From contig CP087215.1 of NCBI GenBank assembly GCA_020912385.1, forward strand, positions 2,294,001 to 2,358,000: DNA of 64,000 nucleotides, given 5' to 3'. The position numbers were made by a program, and so were the translations under genes. The notes under the pieces were generated by a model, which was not told the DNA's origin, made no database searches, and was given only the letters and a program-made list of their open reading frames with translations. Positions 21,551 to 33,458 of the stretch are shown piece after piece (positions within the stretch are counted from its first letter, which is position 1; every line of letters begins with the position of its first letter). The stretch is from Neofusicoccum parvum. Taxonomy: Eukaryota > Ascomycota > Dothideomycetes > Botryosphaeriales > Botryosphaeriaceae.

Positions 21551-22431
21551 TCAGGACCGTAGCTGTTTGGTGGGCCCTTTAGTTGGAGATTGTTTGTTAA
21601 GCCGTAAATCTTTCCGGAGGAGCTGGTCTTATTCCGCACCTCGAATTATTAAGATAGCTAGAAATCACACCATTCTAAAATACCGCGGAGGCTCTATTCC
21701 TTAATCTAGCTTTTCATCTTTTCGGTAGCTCAATCACTCATCTATATTAGCAATCGGACGGGTATTAACGTATGTCGGTAAGTCCGTTTATAGAGATGCT
21801 GTTCTCGTTATATTTTGATGCAAATCACCAGCGTGTAGCGGCCTTTCCGTAGAGGATTGTCAAAATACTTCAGTATCCCAGTCAATGAACAAGGCGAGAT
21901 CATCCTCGATGGTGTTTCTATCTTGGACAATGAGAACATCTTGGTTGAGGTCTTGAATGCCATGTGTCTGCCGTGACGAAGTGCCGCTGCTACTGGTGCT
22001 ATCGTGTTGCGTTTAGTTGATATTGTAAAAGCAGATCTGGGGTATGCGGGTGTGTGGAAGGTTGGGGGAAGGGGAAAAAAGTGATTGGAGAAGGCGGCTG
22101 ATAGTCGAGGGTGGGGGCGTGTAAGCTTGAACCTTTTTTCTTTTTTTTTTTCCACTGCAGAGCGGGCCGCTCGCCGCATGGTCCGGTCATCTGAGCGGAT
22201 TTTGACTACTATACAGTCCCTACGGTAAACCTACTCGAGAAGTTGTGCTGGCTCTCGGGAAAAGAAGGCGTAAGGCTCTTTGACCAGCCAGCCTTCTTCT
22301 GGCGAGCGGTGTGGTATCTTAAAATATTATAAAACTATTGTTAGTTCTAAAGCTCTTGTATCGAGATATGTACGTGCTATTTTGCTGAGCCAATCTGAAT
22401 GATTCTGGTTTCGAAATGTGTCTCCTAGCCC
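21551..22431. other. Intergenic, no gene recognised
   Basis: AT-rich with a T-rich tract at about 22136-22150. Minus-strand frames at 21808-22190 are low-complexity and unsupported. Confidence 0.45.
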
Positions 22432-24060
22432 TCATGCCCAAGTAAATCGTGGTTGGGCGAAGCTATCTAGCAACCTCTTACTTGAATGATTATCAAGGAT
22501 TATGATATCGACCCCGCGCGCTCTGGCCTTGTCCTCGGAGAAGGTCTCCAGTATATCGAACTCGTCGAACAGGCCGAGAATTGCTGGCGGGAAAGCCATG
22601 TTGATGCCGAGGTAAATCAAGAAGCCGGCGACGGCTCCAAAGAGGAAGGAAAGATCGAAAAGCTTTGCCGCACCAAATGGGATGCTGATGCTCGGGTTGA
22701 TGGCGTTAAGGAACAGCTGCGGAGCTTAGGATACCACCCAGGCGATGACGGCGCGCCAGTTGACGCCATGCCAGTAGTAGCAGGCCGCGTGTGGCGCGGG
22801 ATCGTAGAGCGCAGACAGCTGGACGCGGCGGCACCGCAGGACCCAGTAGTCGCAGATCTGGATGCCGAGGATGGGGCCGACGATGATGGTGTATGAGATG
22901 ACGACGTCGAGGAAGACGGAGGCGCTGGTGAGCAGCTGCCACGGACACGCGGCCGCGGCCACGGCGAGGGCAATCAGCGCGCCGCGGCGGATGTTGATGA
23001 GGACGGGGGCGAGCGCGGCGAGGTCCATGCCCGCGCTGAAGCCGTTCTCGAACGCGTTGACGACCAGTTGGCACGCCATCAGCCCTGCGCCGGCGAAGAA
23101 ACCGCTGGCCCGCAACGATGCGCTGTAGTCGACCTCCAGCCAGCGCAGCGCGATCTCGGTCGGGTTCCACACCGGCTGCCCGTAGACCACCTGCGTTGCC
23201 GATGCCGTCACGCGACCGAGCAGGATCGAGGTCCACTACCCCGTCGCCTGCGCCCCCAGCGTGCGCGCGAACCGCGTGAAGTCGGGCTGGCCACTCTAAC
23301 ACGTCAGCCTGACCCCGCGATACAGCAGAGGGATACCCGCTCAGCCCTACTGCGATGGACCCGATCACCGTGGTGATGGCTTCGCAGACGCCCTAGCCGA
23401 TGTCGCTGCTAGACAGCGGCCCCTGGGACAGGAGTGGCCCGCCGCCGCCGGCGCGGGAAACTGCCCAAATCATGATTCCAAGCAGCGTGGAAACCGAGTA
23501 CGCATCCAACGCTACGAACACTCGGATGATCGCCTCCTGTTCCAGGCTGGCGCAGAGGAAGGGCACGAAAAGGAGGTCGAAGACCAGCCAGCCGACGAGC
23601 TGCTTGGCCGTGATGTTGGCCGAGGCTGGCAGGGTGTTGCTCATGCGGTGGAGGGACGGGAAGATGGCACTGAGCACGGCGGTGACGCAGAATCCGCCCA
23701 GGTACGACCACATGGCGATGCCCACGATGCCGCACAGGATGCGCTGCACCATCAAGATGTACGATCAGCGCATCCCCAGCAGGGCGTGCGAATACCGGGG
23801 AACCAGATGGGCCAGTCCGCGCCGATGAAGCCGATCGCCACGGCCACCGCGGCGATGATGGCGAGCATGACCTGCCACACCGACAGGCCCAGGGTCACCT
23901 GCGATGACCCGATGGTGAAGTTGGTCAGGGAGACGTGCTACGATAGCTAGAACGTGGCGTAAGTCTACGCCGTCCACTGCCGTCGTGCCGGTGGTAGCGG
24001 TCGGATGTCTTCGTTGATCCATCTGTTCATGGGCTTCGACTCTTCTTCTTGCGGCAGGCG
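22432..24060 (-). pseudogene. Broken NCS1 (nucleobase/allantoin/uracil-type) permease
   Basis: Pieces of an NCS1 permease occur in order on the minus strand. They are RWINEDIRPLPP at the N-terminus (about 24030), then TNFTIGSSQVTLGL, ANITAKQLVGWLVFDLLFVP, the glycine-rich SRAGGGG, NPTEIALRWLEVDYSASLR, ENGFSAGMDLAALAP, INIRRGALIALAVAAA, CPWQLLTSASVFLDVVISY and GPILGIQICDYWVLR, and a cytosolic tail near 22500. The pieces lie in more than one frame and are separated by several stops. At least three stops near the N-terminus (around 23938-23975) fit TGG-to-TAG changes at conserved Trp positions, and another TAG lies in the loop before helix 8. This is a decayed single-copy-looking gene whose decay carries a RIP-like signature. 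Intact homologues are about 500-550 aa. Confidence 0.8.
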
Positions 24061-24380
24061 TAGTAGTCCCTTCAAACGGACTGTCACAACCAAGGCCCTG
24101 CGCGAGTTGTGAGCCAATCGATTGGGCGCATAGAAGCTGGAGGGTCGTACATGTGGAGTTTCGACGCGAGGTTCCTGCAGGATGTCTGCCCAGCCGAATG
24201 TCGGGGATCAACGAGTTTATCATCGTGGTTTCGGCGTCCGAGATAGACCGGACACTCCTGCAACGGCGCGAGATACATATTCCGGGAAGGACGGGATGTT
24301 AGTCTTCCCGCACACAATGCAAGACAATGGACCGAAAATCATCCAGGCCTCGAGTCAATGGCGGCCGGCCAGGTATTGCG

Positions 24381-25100
24381 TCATGGAGAGATACTCCTGG
24401 CCTCCCACCCTCTCAACCCAGCCAATCGCTTCCAGTCCTCGCGTGCCCGCTCTTTTCCGTTTGCCCCCACCATCATAATGATATCTCCAGACCGCGCGAT
24501 GCAGCCCAACCGTCCATCCTACAACACGGACTCAATCACCACGAGGCGGCTTTGCGGCACCTGAACGACCGCTCTGCGCACTTTTGCCAAGACATTCACG
24601 ACATCCTCATCCTTCCAGTCGTGCAGGCACCAATTCATCGTGTACACCTCATGCGCCGACACTTCTCTCGTGAAGTCGCCCGCGTGGAACTCCTTGGCGC
24701 GGCCGCCCAGGCTCTTGCATTTGCCTTCCGACACGTCGAAGAACGGCCTCACCAGACCGACAACGCTCGCGTCCTCCAGCATGGTGCCACCCATCGCGGG
24801 GCGCGCGCTCAGCAGGCGGGCTAGAAAGTCGCCCCCGCCGGCGGACATGCCGAGGACGGTGGCGGTGCCCGCCTTGCTCCGGTCGTAGTCCATGATCACG
24901 CCGGGGGCTCCGATGCCCAGCATGAGGTGCAGCTTGGACACGAATCCTTGCTCGGCGAAGTAGACGGAGATGCCCTTGGTGTTGTTGCACTCTACCTGCG
25001 TCGGGCTGCGCGTCTCGCCCGCGCGGATGGCAGCCGGGATCCTGCAAACACCTGAGGCGTTGTTGGTTGACTCAGCGGCCTTTTCAGTGCCTCGCATGCC
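24381..25100 (-). pseudogene. O-methyltransferase (type 2, SAM-dependent) pseudogene
   Basis: The minus-strand frame carries the C-terminal catalytic half of a fungal O-methyltransferase: SVYFAEQGF, GTMLEDASVVGLVRPFFDV, KEFHAGDF, VYTMNWCLHDWKDEDVV (region of the catalytic HDW) and SRLVVIESVL. A TAG follows at 24516-24518 where the family has Gln, then the same frame continues DGRLGCIARSGDIIMM and GWEARSISP to TGA at 24381-24383. Upstream, PSKILEDLC near 25180 may be a remnant of the N-terminal dimerisation region. The SAM-binding glycine motif expected in the middle is not convincing, so a second defect is likely. Such enzymes usually act in secondary metabolism. Confidence 0.75.
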
Positions 25101-26135
25101 TTGTTCAGCACAGCTCGGAGATGTTAGAGCGGTTAATCTACGGACATAGTGTGCTCTGTATGTGCTCGTTCTTACAGAGGTCTTCCAGGATCTTTGATGG
25201 CCGTGCTGAGTCGCGGCACGAAGAATGGCCGTCGTAGCCGACCATCCTGTCCTGTCAGCGCCGCCAGCCGTATTTTCACATTGTCAGGATAGAGCAACGT
25301 GGACCACATGCCGTTAAACGGGTCTTCCGCACTCGGTGGACTCTTTGCCGGTTCCGGGGCTTTTGTCTTCCCGCCTCGGGTCTATGGCTAAAAGTGTCTG
25401 CAAACTCTCCGTTACTTTGGTCAATAGTTCAACAGCTTTTCTGCTCAGCACCCCGCATTCTGCACCGTCGCATTGTGGCTTGATTCTAGCCTAGAACAGT
25501 GGTCGTCCGTTTCTGCACTCAGCTTCCCTCTTACCCCGTCTGCGATCTCAACGGCATGGCCGTTCTCACAACACTTCCCTGGCTGCTTCCAGAAAATAAA
25601 AAATTTGCGACAGCGAAAGGGCAAAATTCTAATCTACTCTTCTCCCCAAAGTTTCACAAGCTTTCGCTCATTCAGGTTAGTAGGGCACTAGTGCGTTCTC
25701 AACGAGTGGCTCATGATTAGGTCAATTCAAACCGCCGTACGTTCTATTGATGTCTACTTTGCACTAAGGTTCGTCTATTGTAGCTCTCAATTGAGAGCTA
25801 CTCTTACTCAATGCAACTACCAGCTTCGATGGATTTCTGTGATGGAAGCATCAGTAAAGAACACGAAAATGTGTGTTTTAATACTCACAACCACTCTCTG
25901 AGACATGCAGGTAGCCCAAGCTTCAGTACCATAGTATTTGCACTATGTAGTGTTAGCGGGTTAGAATTGAGAGGATGATAAGGGGCCTAACAGGGTAGCG
26001 ACCAGACTCGTAGCATTTCTCGCAGACTTCTTCGTAAGAAGCTGCCGTAGAAGCATCACAGACGGATACGTCAGAGCACTAAATGCTCAGGTCTGATTAG
26101 CCTTCTGCAAGACAAGGACTTGTAGGGTAAGATTG
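25101..26135. other. Intergenic, no gene recognised
   Basis: Holds at most the decayed N-terminal exon of the O-methyltransferase (to about 25200). Small frames at 25473-25901 have no support. Confidence 0.4.
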
Positions 26136-26267
26136 TTATACAAATTCATTGGCTACGATCTTGGGGCAGTTCACTGTAGCATCGGCGTAGGGCTCGAGCT
26201 GCTGAACCTGTGCCATAGCCAGGGATGCGGCAGAAGCCAAAAGGCTAAGGCTGAGAGCAAGACGCAT
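26136..26267 (-). CDS. Putative small secreted peptide (43 aa)
   Basis: The frame starts MRLALSLSLLASAASLAMAQ, a textbook fungal signal peptide with cleavage expected after ...AMA, followed by VQQLEPYADATVNCPKIV and a stop (26136-26138). A TATA-like ATATTTAAA lies about 100 bp upstream on the same strand (26364-26372). Only one cysteine is present, so it may be a truncated gene whose second exon I cannot identify, or a decayed effector-like gene. Confidence 0.4.
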   Translation of the reverse strand: MRLALSLSLLASAASLAMAQVQQLEPYADATVNCPKIVANEFV

Positions 26268-27106
26268 TTTGAAAAGCGAGTGGTGGACTTGGGGAGTAAG
26301 GGGAAGATTGTGGATTGCTTGTTGATGGTACAGGAGGCATCATCTGGCTTCTGGTGTGGCCTTTAAATATAGATGGTCGGGTATATCGAAATCGTATTCA
26401 CACTAAAAGATGAGGAACCATATTCCAGATCATCGTGTCCCTTTCAAGGATTATACGAGGAATACGGACATTGATGATCCTTGAAGCGGTGCGTACGGTC
26501 GTAAGTCTCTGAGATTCTTATGTTTAGAGAGCGCAAACAGACGGGGAAAACCTACACGGTGGCTGCGGGTTCGGCCAGGGGCAGACGTATGATCCAGATT
26601 CTGTCCAGTGCGCAGGAACTGAGCCAGCTGTTTGTTCCCTTACTGGCTGCAAACTGCGCCCACTTCAGTGATTGTTTAGCCGCATAGATAGCGCTCTGCG
26701 CCGACTCGGAAATGTGCGGTGAATCCAACGGGGCGGGAATCCTCCCGCACGGCGCTTCGTAACGTGTACGCCTTGTGATATTATGCAAGTCTTGCGACTA
26801 AATTCAAACTCGACTATGTTAACCCATCCGAAATTCTCGACACTGATCGGATCGTCTCTAATTCTTGCGTAGTGATTCTCCTCCCAACACTAAACCTTCT
26901 CGACGGCCGCCAGTTTATCTCACACTGTGTATCTTTACGATCACCGGCAAACAGCGCGCTCTAGTTTGACTAGGTGGCACTTAAGGAGCTGGCTTATTCT
27001 TTCGATATAGAACACGGGAACACTCGTGTATTTTCAGCGGCGCCTGACGTTTATATACAAGAAGCGTCCAGTCCCAAAAATGATTTTGTCCTTGACGAGA
27101 TATGCT
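26268..27106. other. Intergenic, no gene recognised
   Basis: Upstream region of the small secreted ORF and downstream flank of the RTA1-like gene. A frame at 26552-26788 (minus) lacks any known motif. Confidence 0.4.
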
Positions 27107-28106
27107 TCAGCATTCTCCTGAAATTCTGATGGGCTTCATCAAAAAAGTATTACTTCCACTCTCCGGATCAGCCTCCGACTTTGCACTCGTATGCTTCAAC
27201 AGAATAATGCTTGGATGCTTGACGTTGAATAGCACCATGGTTAGGAACATTAGAGCTGTGTCAAAGACGTACAAGTACCACTCCTTCGAAAGAAGCGGCC
27301 CATCCTGCCCCTGTACGTATTCGATAACACGGAAGATAGACCGCACCATGATGAGAATACTGCCGATGTAGAGAATATAGAGGTAGATTTCCCAAGAAAA
27401 AGACGTTTTCCTGGAGGCATCGGTAGGATTGCTCCGGAGCCGGTAGTGGAAGTTGATTGAGACGACGATGAAAAATCCGAAGAAGATCAGTTGTACAATT
27501 AGACCGATGGTGATAAGAAGCTCGCCGAGATCTTGGCCCGATTCTGTCTTAGAGCTTGCAAGGACGCCGCCACCTAATAGGTCGTAATATTAACATCGTG
27601 CGGAAGAGGACCAAAGTGCACAAAATACTAGGCATACCACATACCTCCCATTTGCATAAGAAAGGAAACGACATCGCCAGCCACGAAGATCTTGGTGATC
27701 CATTGAGCCTTTACCAGCGTGAAGGCATGGGCATTTGTGAGACGTATAATGCGTCCGAGGATCATGTATATAGAGGCAGCATATAGAGAGGGTGCAAGTA
27801 GCAGGCCTAAATATTGAACAATGTACGGTGGAAGTGGCTGGTTCGGGTATTCAGTTGCGGATACCGCACGGAAAGCGTAGCCAACAACCTGGACTACGGC
27901 CAAATATCAGAGGAGTGCACATTGGAGGTGAGATTAGGCCGAGACTTACACCAACCACCAACGATGAAAGGAGAAAAGTACCAAGTGCGACCGATGTACG
28001 CCTGCCACATGTGGAGGCCTGTGGTGAGGGCGAAGAGTGCACTGGATGTTCCCGCAGCTGCAACGCTGGGCGCGTATTTGAAGAGGTCATTGTTGTCATC
28101 GGACAT
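27107..28106 (-). CDS. RTA1-like (lipid-translocating exporter / RSB1-type) seven-helix membrane protein
   Basis: Predicted 290-aa plasma-membrane protein of the fungal RTA1 family, members of which affect resistance to toxic compounds and sphingoid base export. Exons on the minus strand are 28106-27950, 27893-27645 and 27573-27107, with introns of 56 and 71 nt (GTAAGT...GTAG, GTATGT...TTAG). Splicing joins family blocks: FALTTGLHMWQAY, GWFQVVGYAFRAVS, YIVQYLGLLLAPSLYAASIY, IFVAGDVVSFLMQMGGGGVL, and then IVQLIFFGFFIVVSINFHYR, RSIFRVIEYVQGQDG (the R.xE..xG signature) and a final helix before a polar tail. Located next to aldehyde dehydrogenase, peroxidase, esterase and epoxide hydrolase genes, it may export or protect against a product or substrate of that group. 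Confidence 0.9.
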
Positions 28107-28190
28107 GGTGATGAGTGGGAAGATTGCGAATTAGCGGGACGATGAATGTTGATAGTAGGGTCTGAAATGTACTTCTTCGTTGAATATAAC

Positions 28191-28198
28191 TATATATG
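28191..28198 (-). promoter_or_regulatory. TATA box of the RTA1-like gene
   Basis: CATATATA on the minus strand, about 85-92 bp upstream of the ATG at 28106. Confidence 0.4.
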
Positions 28199-28809
28199 GA
28201 GTTGTTGAATAAACGCTACTACGAGGGCTGTGGAATATGTCTAAGCCACCCGTTTCCGAGCATTACGATCTGTCCAATAAGCTTTGAGGCATTGAGAAAA
28301 CGAATACGCATACTAACCCGACGTGAAGTTTAAAATTGGTTTGTCTGGGCTTTCTAGCGCTAAGTTGGATCAGATCTAGAAGGGTTTCTCGACTCTCTTA
28401 CCCTCGTATCTACATCTCTGCCTCGCTGCCTTCGCCTCTCCTCCTATTAAAAATCCTCGGGTGCCCGCACGGGAAGAAGTGCTACAAAGGTTGAGCTCCC
28501 TTACGGCTAGCACAGCTGCACGAATTCGGAGCCTGCACGGTAATGCGGCACGTACATTCAGGGAGCAGCCAAAGCCCGCACGAAAACCTTACTTCCATTA
28601 CTACCCTAGAGTAGTGGAAGTCCCGTCATATTCGGTCAGAGCCCCTTGCCAGGACGAGAAGTCTTACAAAGATATCATACAGAAAAGTAGCCAGCCATTG
28701 TCGACCCTTGACGCTTGTGAAGGCATATGGCAAGAGGAATTGCGGTTTTCCTGAAACGAAAAAATCAGGAATTGCGGAACAAATTGGAGGAGATATTTGA
28801 AAAATACTA
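28199..28809. other. Intergenic with an unsupported 97-codon frame
   Basis: A plus-strand frame 28461-28754 is open but has no recognisable motif and no clear initiation context. Otherwise AT-rich and empty. Confidence 0.4.
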
Positions 28810-30414
28810 TCAAATCTTAATGACTACACTCTTCTCCTCTAAGAAATTCAGCAAGCTCTGCTTCAGTCCTTCACGCCCAATGCCGCTTCCCTTGTACCCC
28901 CCCATCAACAAATCCGGCGCGACAGTTGGACTCGTGCAATTCACACCCACCATCCCGCTCTCTAGGGCCTTGGCCACACGCATCGCACGGCTAATATCTT
29001 TGGTAAACAATGACGCATAGAGCCCAAACTCGCTGTCGTTCGCCCTCCTCACCGCTTCTTCCTCCGTCTTGAAGACATTGATAGCCACAACAGGACCAAA
29101 AATTTCTTCTCTCATTGGAGTAGAATCGTCGGGCAAGTTCGTGAAAATGTGTGGCTTGATGTAGTACCCTTTCCCGACATCCTCGTGCTCGCCTCCAAGA
29201 ACACAGGTGCCAGCTTCTTTTGCCAAGTCAATGTACCTCTTGACATTTTCGAACTGGGATTGATCGGCAACTGGACCTATGTCGGTCGTCGGCTCGGTAG
29301 GAGACCCGACTTTTACTCGGGAGTAATTTTCTTTGAAAGCGGCAATGAATCGTTCTGCGCAGGTATCCTGAACATAGATGCGAGTGTTCGCCATGCATAC
29401 CTGGCCCGAGTTCCACGTGACACTGAACTGGGTCTCTTTGGCTGCCTGCTCCATGTCCGCATCGTCGAACACAATAGCTGGAGACTTACCACCGAGCTCG
29501 AGGTGGACAACTTTCAAGTTGGACTTAGCCGAAGCTTCCATGATAAGTCTTCCTGTACGTGACGAGCCGGTGAAAGAGAGAACTCCGACATCCATGTGTG
29601 ATGCCAAAGTTGCGCCAGACACAGTGCCGTGACCATGGATAATATTGATGATGCCCGGCGGAAAGCCAGCTTGTTGGATGAGGGTAGCAATGAATGCACA
29701 CTGGTAAAATATGAGCGACATCGAGAATTTCCAAAGGGGCGATATATACCGTCAGCGGTGCTTTCTCACTGGTTTTCAAGACCATTCCGTTGCCCGCGAC
29801 AATGGCCGGCGCGACCTTCATACCAAAAAAGGTCGTGGCGACGTTCCAGGGGATGATTCCTGCAGCCACCCCGAATGGCTGGCGGAGGGTCATTGCCACA
29901 GTTTCTGGCGTATTCAGGCTGGAGGATCCCTGTGCCTCCCATGCAACTTCTGCATAATAGTCAAAAAAGCCGGCGCAGATGAAAGCATCCGTGTAGCCAG
30001 CTACAGGACGACCCATGCTTATTGCTTCAAGGTACGAGATCTCCTGTGCATTTGCACGAATCAATGTCGCAAGTTTCTTCATGGGTTTCGCACGCTCATG
30101 GATGGGCTGTGCTGCCCATGCAGGCTGTGCTGCCTTCGCGGCCGCAACCGCCGCGTTCGTGTCTGCGATACTAGCCTCCTCAACTACATCCATGGGTCAA
30201 CATACATTATCGCGAGGCTAACGCTGGAGTGCTCACCCTGAGCAACGAGTTCACGCGTCGAAGGTGAAATAATTTGAAACGTTCGGTGATCGGACGAGTG
30301 GACGAACTACACAGGACTTTAGTGTACTGTGCTCCAGAGTGGTCTCTCAAGATTTACCTCGCCATTGATGAAGAGTCTTGCTTCAATGTTCGTCATAGCA
30401 TCCATGTTGGTCAT
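28810..30414 (-). CDS. NAD(P)-dependent aldehyde dehydrogenase (ALDH superfamily)
   Basis: Predicted 483-aa cytosolic ALDH oxidising an aldehyde to its acid. Four exons on the minus strand keep frame: 30414-30358, 30306-30237, 30183-29750 and 29700-28810; introns are 49-53 nt. Key blocks: FINGE near the N-terminus, GIIPWNVATTFFGMKVAPAI (cofactor-binding Asn region), KTSEKAPLT, GVLSFTGSSRTGR (Rossmann loop), VHLELGGKSPAIVFDDAD (general-base Glu) and NSGQVCMANTRIYV (nucleophile Cys), then EEIFGPV. All catalytic residues are present and length is normal for the family. Start chosen because it gives FINGE by splicing; two more in-frame ATGs lie within the first seven codons. Probably works with neighbouring oxidative enzymes, but the substrate is unknown. 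Confidence 0.92.
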
Positions 30415-30764
30415 TTTTCTAAGTGAAGACGTCAACTCGAAAATAGAGTTTCAGGTGAAAGGTCTGCTGGCTACTTCGATCGAGAGGTGGTGCTATCGTC
30501 TTTAGCTCCATAGATATGTTGCGGGCATTCGAATTCCCAAAGGACAGGCCACCGCCTCGATGATAAATCAATTTCCTATGTCACTATGCCAAGCCGGAAC
30601 CGTGACGCCCGGCAGCCCGCACGGTATTTCTCAAGCCGATGCTTCCATACAATAGTGGAATGTGTAACGATGCGTGAGATTGAGCCCCGCTTTCGAACGT
30701 TGCTTACGCGACAAGTTATATCTTCTAGACTAGTTGAACTGAGCCTATAATCGGCAAGCTCCTC

Positions 30765-30876
30765 TAAGCGGTAAAACCCTACGTGTACGAACGGCAAAAC
30801 CCTACAAGTGGTAAAACCCTACAAGCGGCAAAACCCTGCGAGCGGTAAAACCCTACAACCGGTGAAACCTCTCAAG
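30765..30876. repeat. 17-bp minisatellite, about six copies
   Basis: Tandem units close to AAGCGGTAAAACCCTAC, with 1-3 differences per copy and a longer spacer after the first. Mildly telomere-like (AAACCCTA) but clearly a separate minisatellite. The surrounding 30415-31498 holds nothing else recognised. Confidence 0.85.
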
Positions 30877-31498
30877 CAACGAATCCACGAACGACGAGTC
30901 TCAACTGGGGCAAACCATTTTCTGAACCACCTTCGATCCGTGCACGACCTTCGCCTTAACCAATTTCTTCGAACATCGGGTTTACTGCCGTCGCAACAGC
31001 TTTATTACTGCCTCAAGCTAGACCCGAGGTTTCTTGGCTCGTTCTTGGGATACGGCCAGGTCGGGTCCTCGCTTTTAAACTAGGAATCATGGTCATTCTT
31101 GATCCCGAAAGCCATCAGCCTACTATTCGTTGAGATAGGAAGCAGGACAATACGACCATCCACCCCTAAGCTATTCGATCACGTGTGCGGTGGTATCGTT
31201 GGCTCAACCTTTCCTTTCATCATCATGATACAGAGATTGATAGTAGAACACTTTCATAGAAGAAGAGAAGAGTTAATAAAACTGAAGCTAGACATAGCCC
31301 GTTTGGAGACCAACGGGTAAGATCACTTCGTGCCCATTTACTTGGCTAAGCGGGGCTGTAAATGCGCTACCATATAGCGCTGGCCTCACTATCTCAACGA
31401 TGACTCGAGAAACGAAGTACGAATCCGAGCAGTGAATACGCAACAAACAGGGAAATCATAGTCGATGAAACCAGTGTGGCAAACTAGTCTGGGTCTCC

Positions 31499-31507
31499 TA
31501 TATAAGG
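31499..31507 (+). promoter_or_regulatory. TATA box of the heme-thiolate peroxidase gene
   Basis: TATATAAGG, 114 bp upstream of the ATG at 31621. Confidence 0.55.
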
Positions 31508-31620
31508 TATGAAGGTATGTGTAGACTTTCCAAGATCCATGAAACAAACATCATCCTTCGTTCCCGTACCATCTTCCAAGATATCTCAAAACTATTTCTA
31601 GAAAACCCCACCGACCCAAG

Positions 31621-32653
31621 ATGCGTTCCTATCTACTCATTGCGGCATGGCTGCTTCCAATTACGCTGGGGTTCCCGCATCTCGGCAACCATGACGTGGA
31701 GTCTCTAGCAAGGTTTCCCAAGCCAAAAGGAATGCCGGGCATGACCAATAGCACTCTGTTGCCGAATCATTTCACCTGGAGGGCTCCAGGTGAAGGCGAT
31801 CGTATGAATTCTCTTCCTGTTAGATCAAGGTGGCTATCCTAACAATCGACTAGTCCGCTCTCCTTGTCCTACTCTCAATACACTCTCCAATCACGGGTTC
31901 CTTCCTCACCACGGGCGGAACCTCACGCTCGACGTTCTGATCAAGGGTCTCAAAGATGGCATGAATATCGGGGAAGGAATTGCTATGGAAGGTTTCCAGC
32001 GAGCTCTGCCTGCCAATCCTATCCCAAATGCTACTGTATGCCCAGTTCCTTCCCTCATCTGCAACCTAGAGAGCCGAATGCTTGCATCCATATAAGCGTC
32101 AGGCGTGTACTTCCAATGGTTACTAACTCTTTAAGTGGCTTGACTTGGGCATGCTGCATCGTCACGGTGTGATCGAGCATGATGGAAGCTTATCTCGCCG
32201 CGACGCGGTTTTCGATCCAACCAACCGCTTTGACGAGTCTACCTTTGATAATTTCCTCAGCTACTTTGGCGATGCCACGGATCTAAATATTTCCACAACT
32301 GCCAACGCGCGAGCCAGACATGCTTTGGATATGAGCCGGATCAACCCGGAATTTGCGATCCCTGAGGACGCCCTCCCAAATATCCTGGGCGAGAACGCCA
32401 TGATGTTAGCGGTCTGGGGAAGTGCAGATGAGCCCATCGCGAATAGGGAATACTTTGAATACTTCTTCAGTAAGTTTCTGCACTCCTAGAGTCTAAAACC
32501 ACTAGAGACTAACGACTTCGTGTAGGAAATGAGCGCTTGCCTGTTGAGCTAGGTTGGGCCCCAGGAAAAGTTGAGATCAGCAGTACGATCCAGCAGATTG
32601 TTACGGACTTGCTGGACCAGAGTCCTCCAGACGTCCCCTTAACGTTCGGCTAG
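31621..32653 (+). CDS. Secreted heme-thiolate peroxidase (chloroperoxidase / unspecific peroxygenase-like)
   Basis: Predicted 274-aa extracellular heme enzyme using H2O2 to halogenate or oxygenate organic substrates. Exons 31621-31801, 31854-32035, 32136-32469 and 32526-32653; introns are 52, 100, 56 nt, all GT-AG. Signal peptide MRSYLLIAAWLLPITLG. Splicing yields the proximal-ligand motif RSPCPTLNTLSNHGFLPH (Cys ligand in PCP) and the distal EHDGSLSRRD (acid-base Glu and Mg-binding ExD). Other family blocks: DVLIKGLKDGMNIG, WLDLGMLHRHGVIEHD, RNERLPVELGWAP. Length matches short peroxygenases. Together with ALDH, esterase and epoxide hydrolase it suggests oxidative metabolism of an aromatic or lipid-like substrate. 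Confidence 0.92.
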
Positions 32654-33458
32654 TAAGATACCTGTGAAGGAAGTGGTTCCTTCTTATCTCGAGAAAGGGC
32701 GAGCGTAATGGGATGATGTGAATTGCGATACAGCTACTAGGCGGAACCGGAAACGTGCGCGAGATTATCATGTTAGCCAATTAGTTGAGCCACAATAGTA
32801 CAATGCTGAGTTGAGCCTACAGGTCAGACGTTCTATCTATAGAGCGGCTAAAATTATGAATAAAACATGAACATTTGTTTAGAATAATAGTTAATGCTTT
32901 TTAAGAAAATCAATGCGGTAGCCGAATTAAACGACCCCGTCTCGCCAATCGGCTTTGAAAAAGATGAAGCGGAGCAGATGGAGAAACAGATGGAGAAGGG
33001 GTTTCCGGTGAACTGCAAGAAGCGGCCAGCTCAGGCCACCGACAGCGTCATGGATGGGCTTGAAAAACGTATGGAAGACTGCGCCGAGGACGTGTTGGAC
33101 GGCATCGAGGACCGGTTGGAACCCTTCTCGACGTGAAAGAGAAAGCTCGTCTCAAAGCCGTCAAAGAGCTGCCCATCCTGGAAGACCTCCGGCACGCTCA
33201 ATCCTGTTAATCAAAGCGAGTTAGGGTTACTACCCGGTGTCCAAATATGCTTGGGGCGTAGGCAAATGTTAGCCGACTCCAAGGAAGGGGTATCACTTTG
33301 CGTTGAGAGGCGTTTGACATAGATATGTAAAACGACCGTTCCCATTTCAGACAATGCGACAAATCGGACGCAACAACAAATCCTATCTTCATGAGCCTAG
33401 AGCTGAATTATCTCTATTGAGTACTGATACGTAGTGCTGCCCATACCCATGTTTTAGT
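32654..33458. other. Intergenic with an unsupported 80-codon charged frame
   Basis: A plus-strand frame 32894-33136 encodes an acidic, Met/Glu-rich peptide (EQMEKQMEKG...) with no family recognised; it might be a gene relic. Nothing else seen. Confidence 0.4.
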
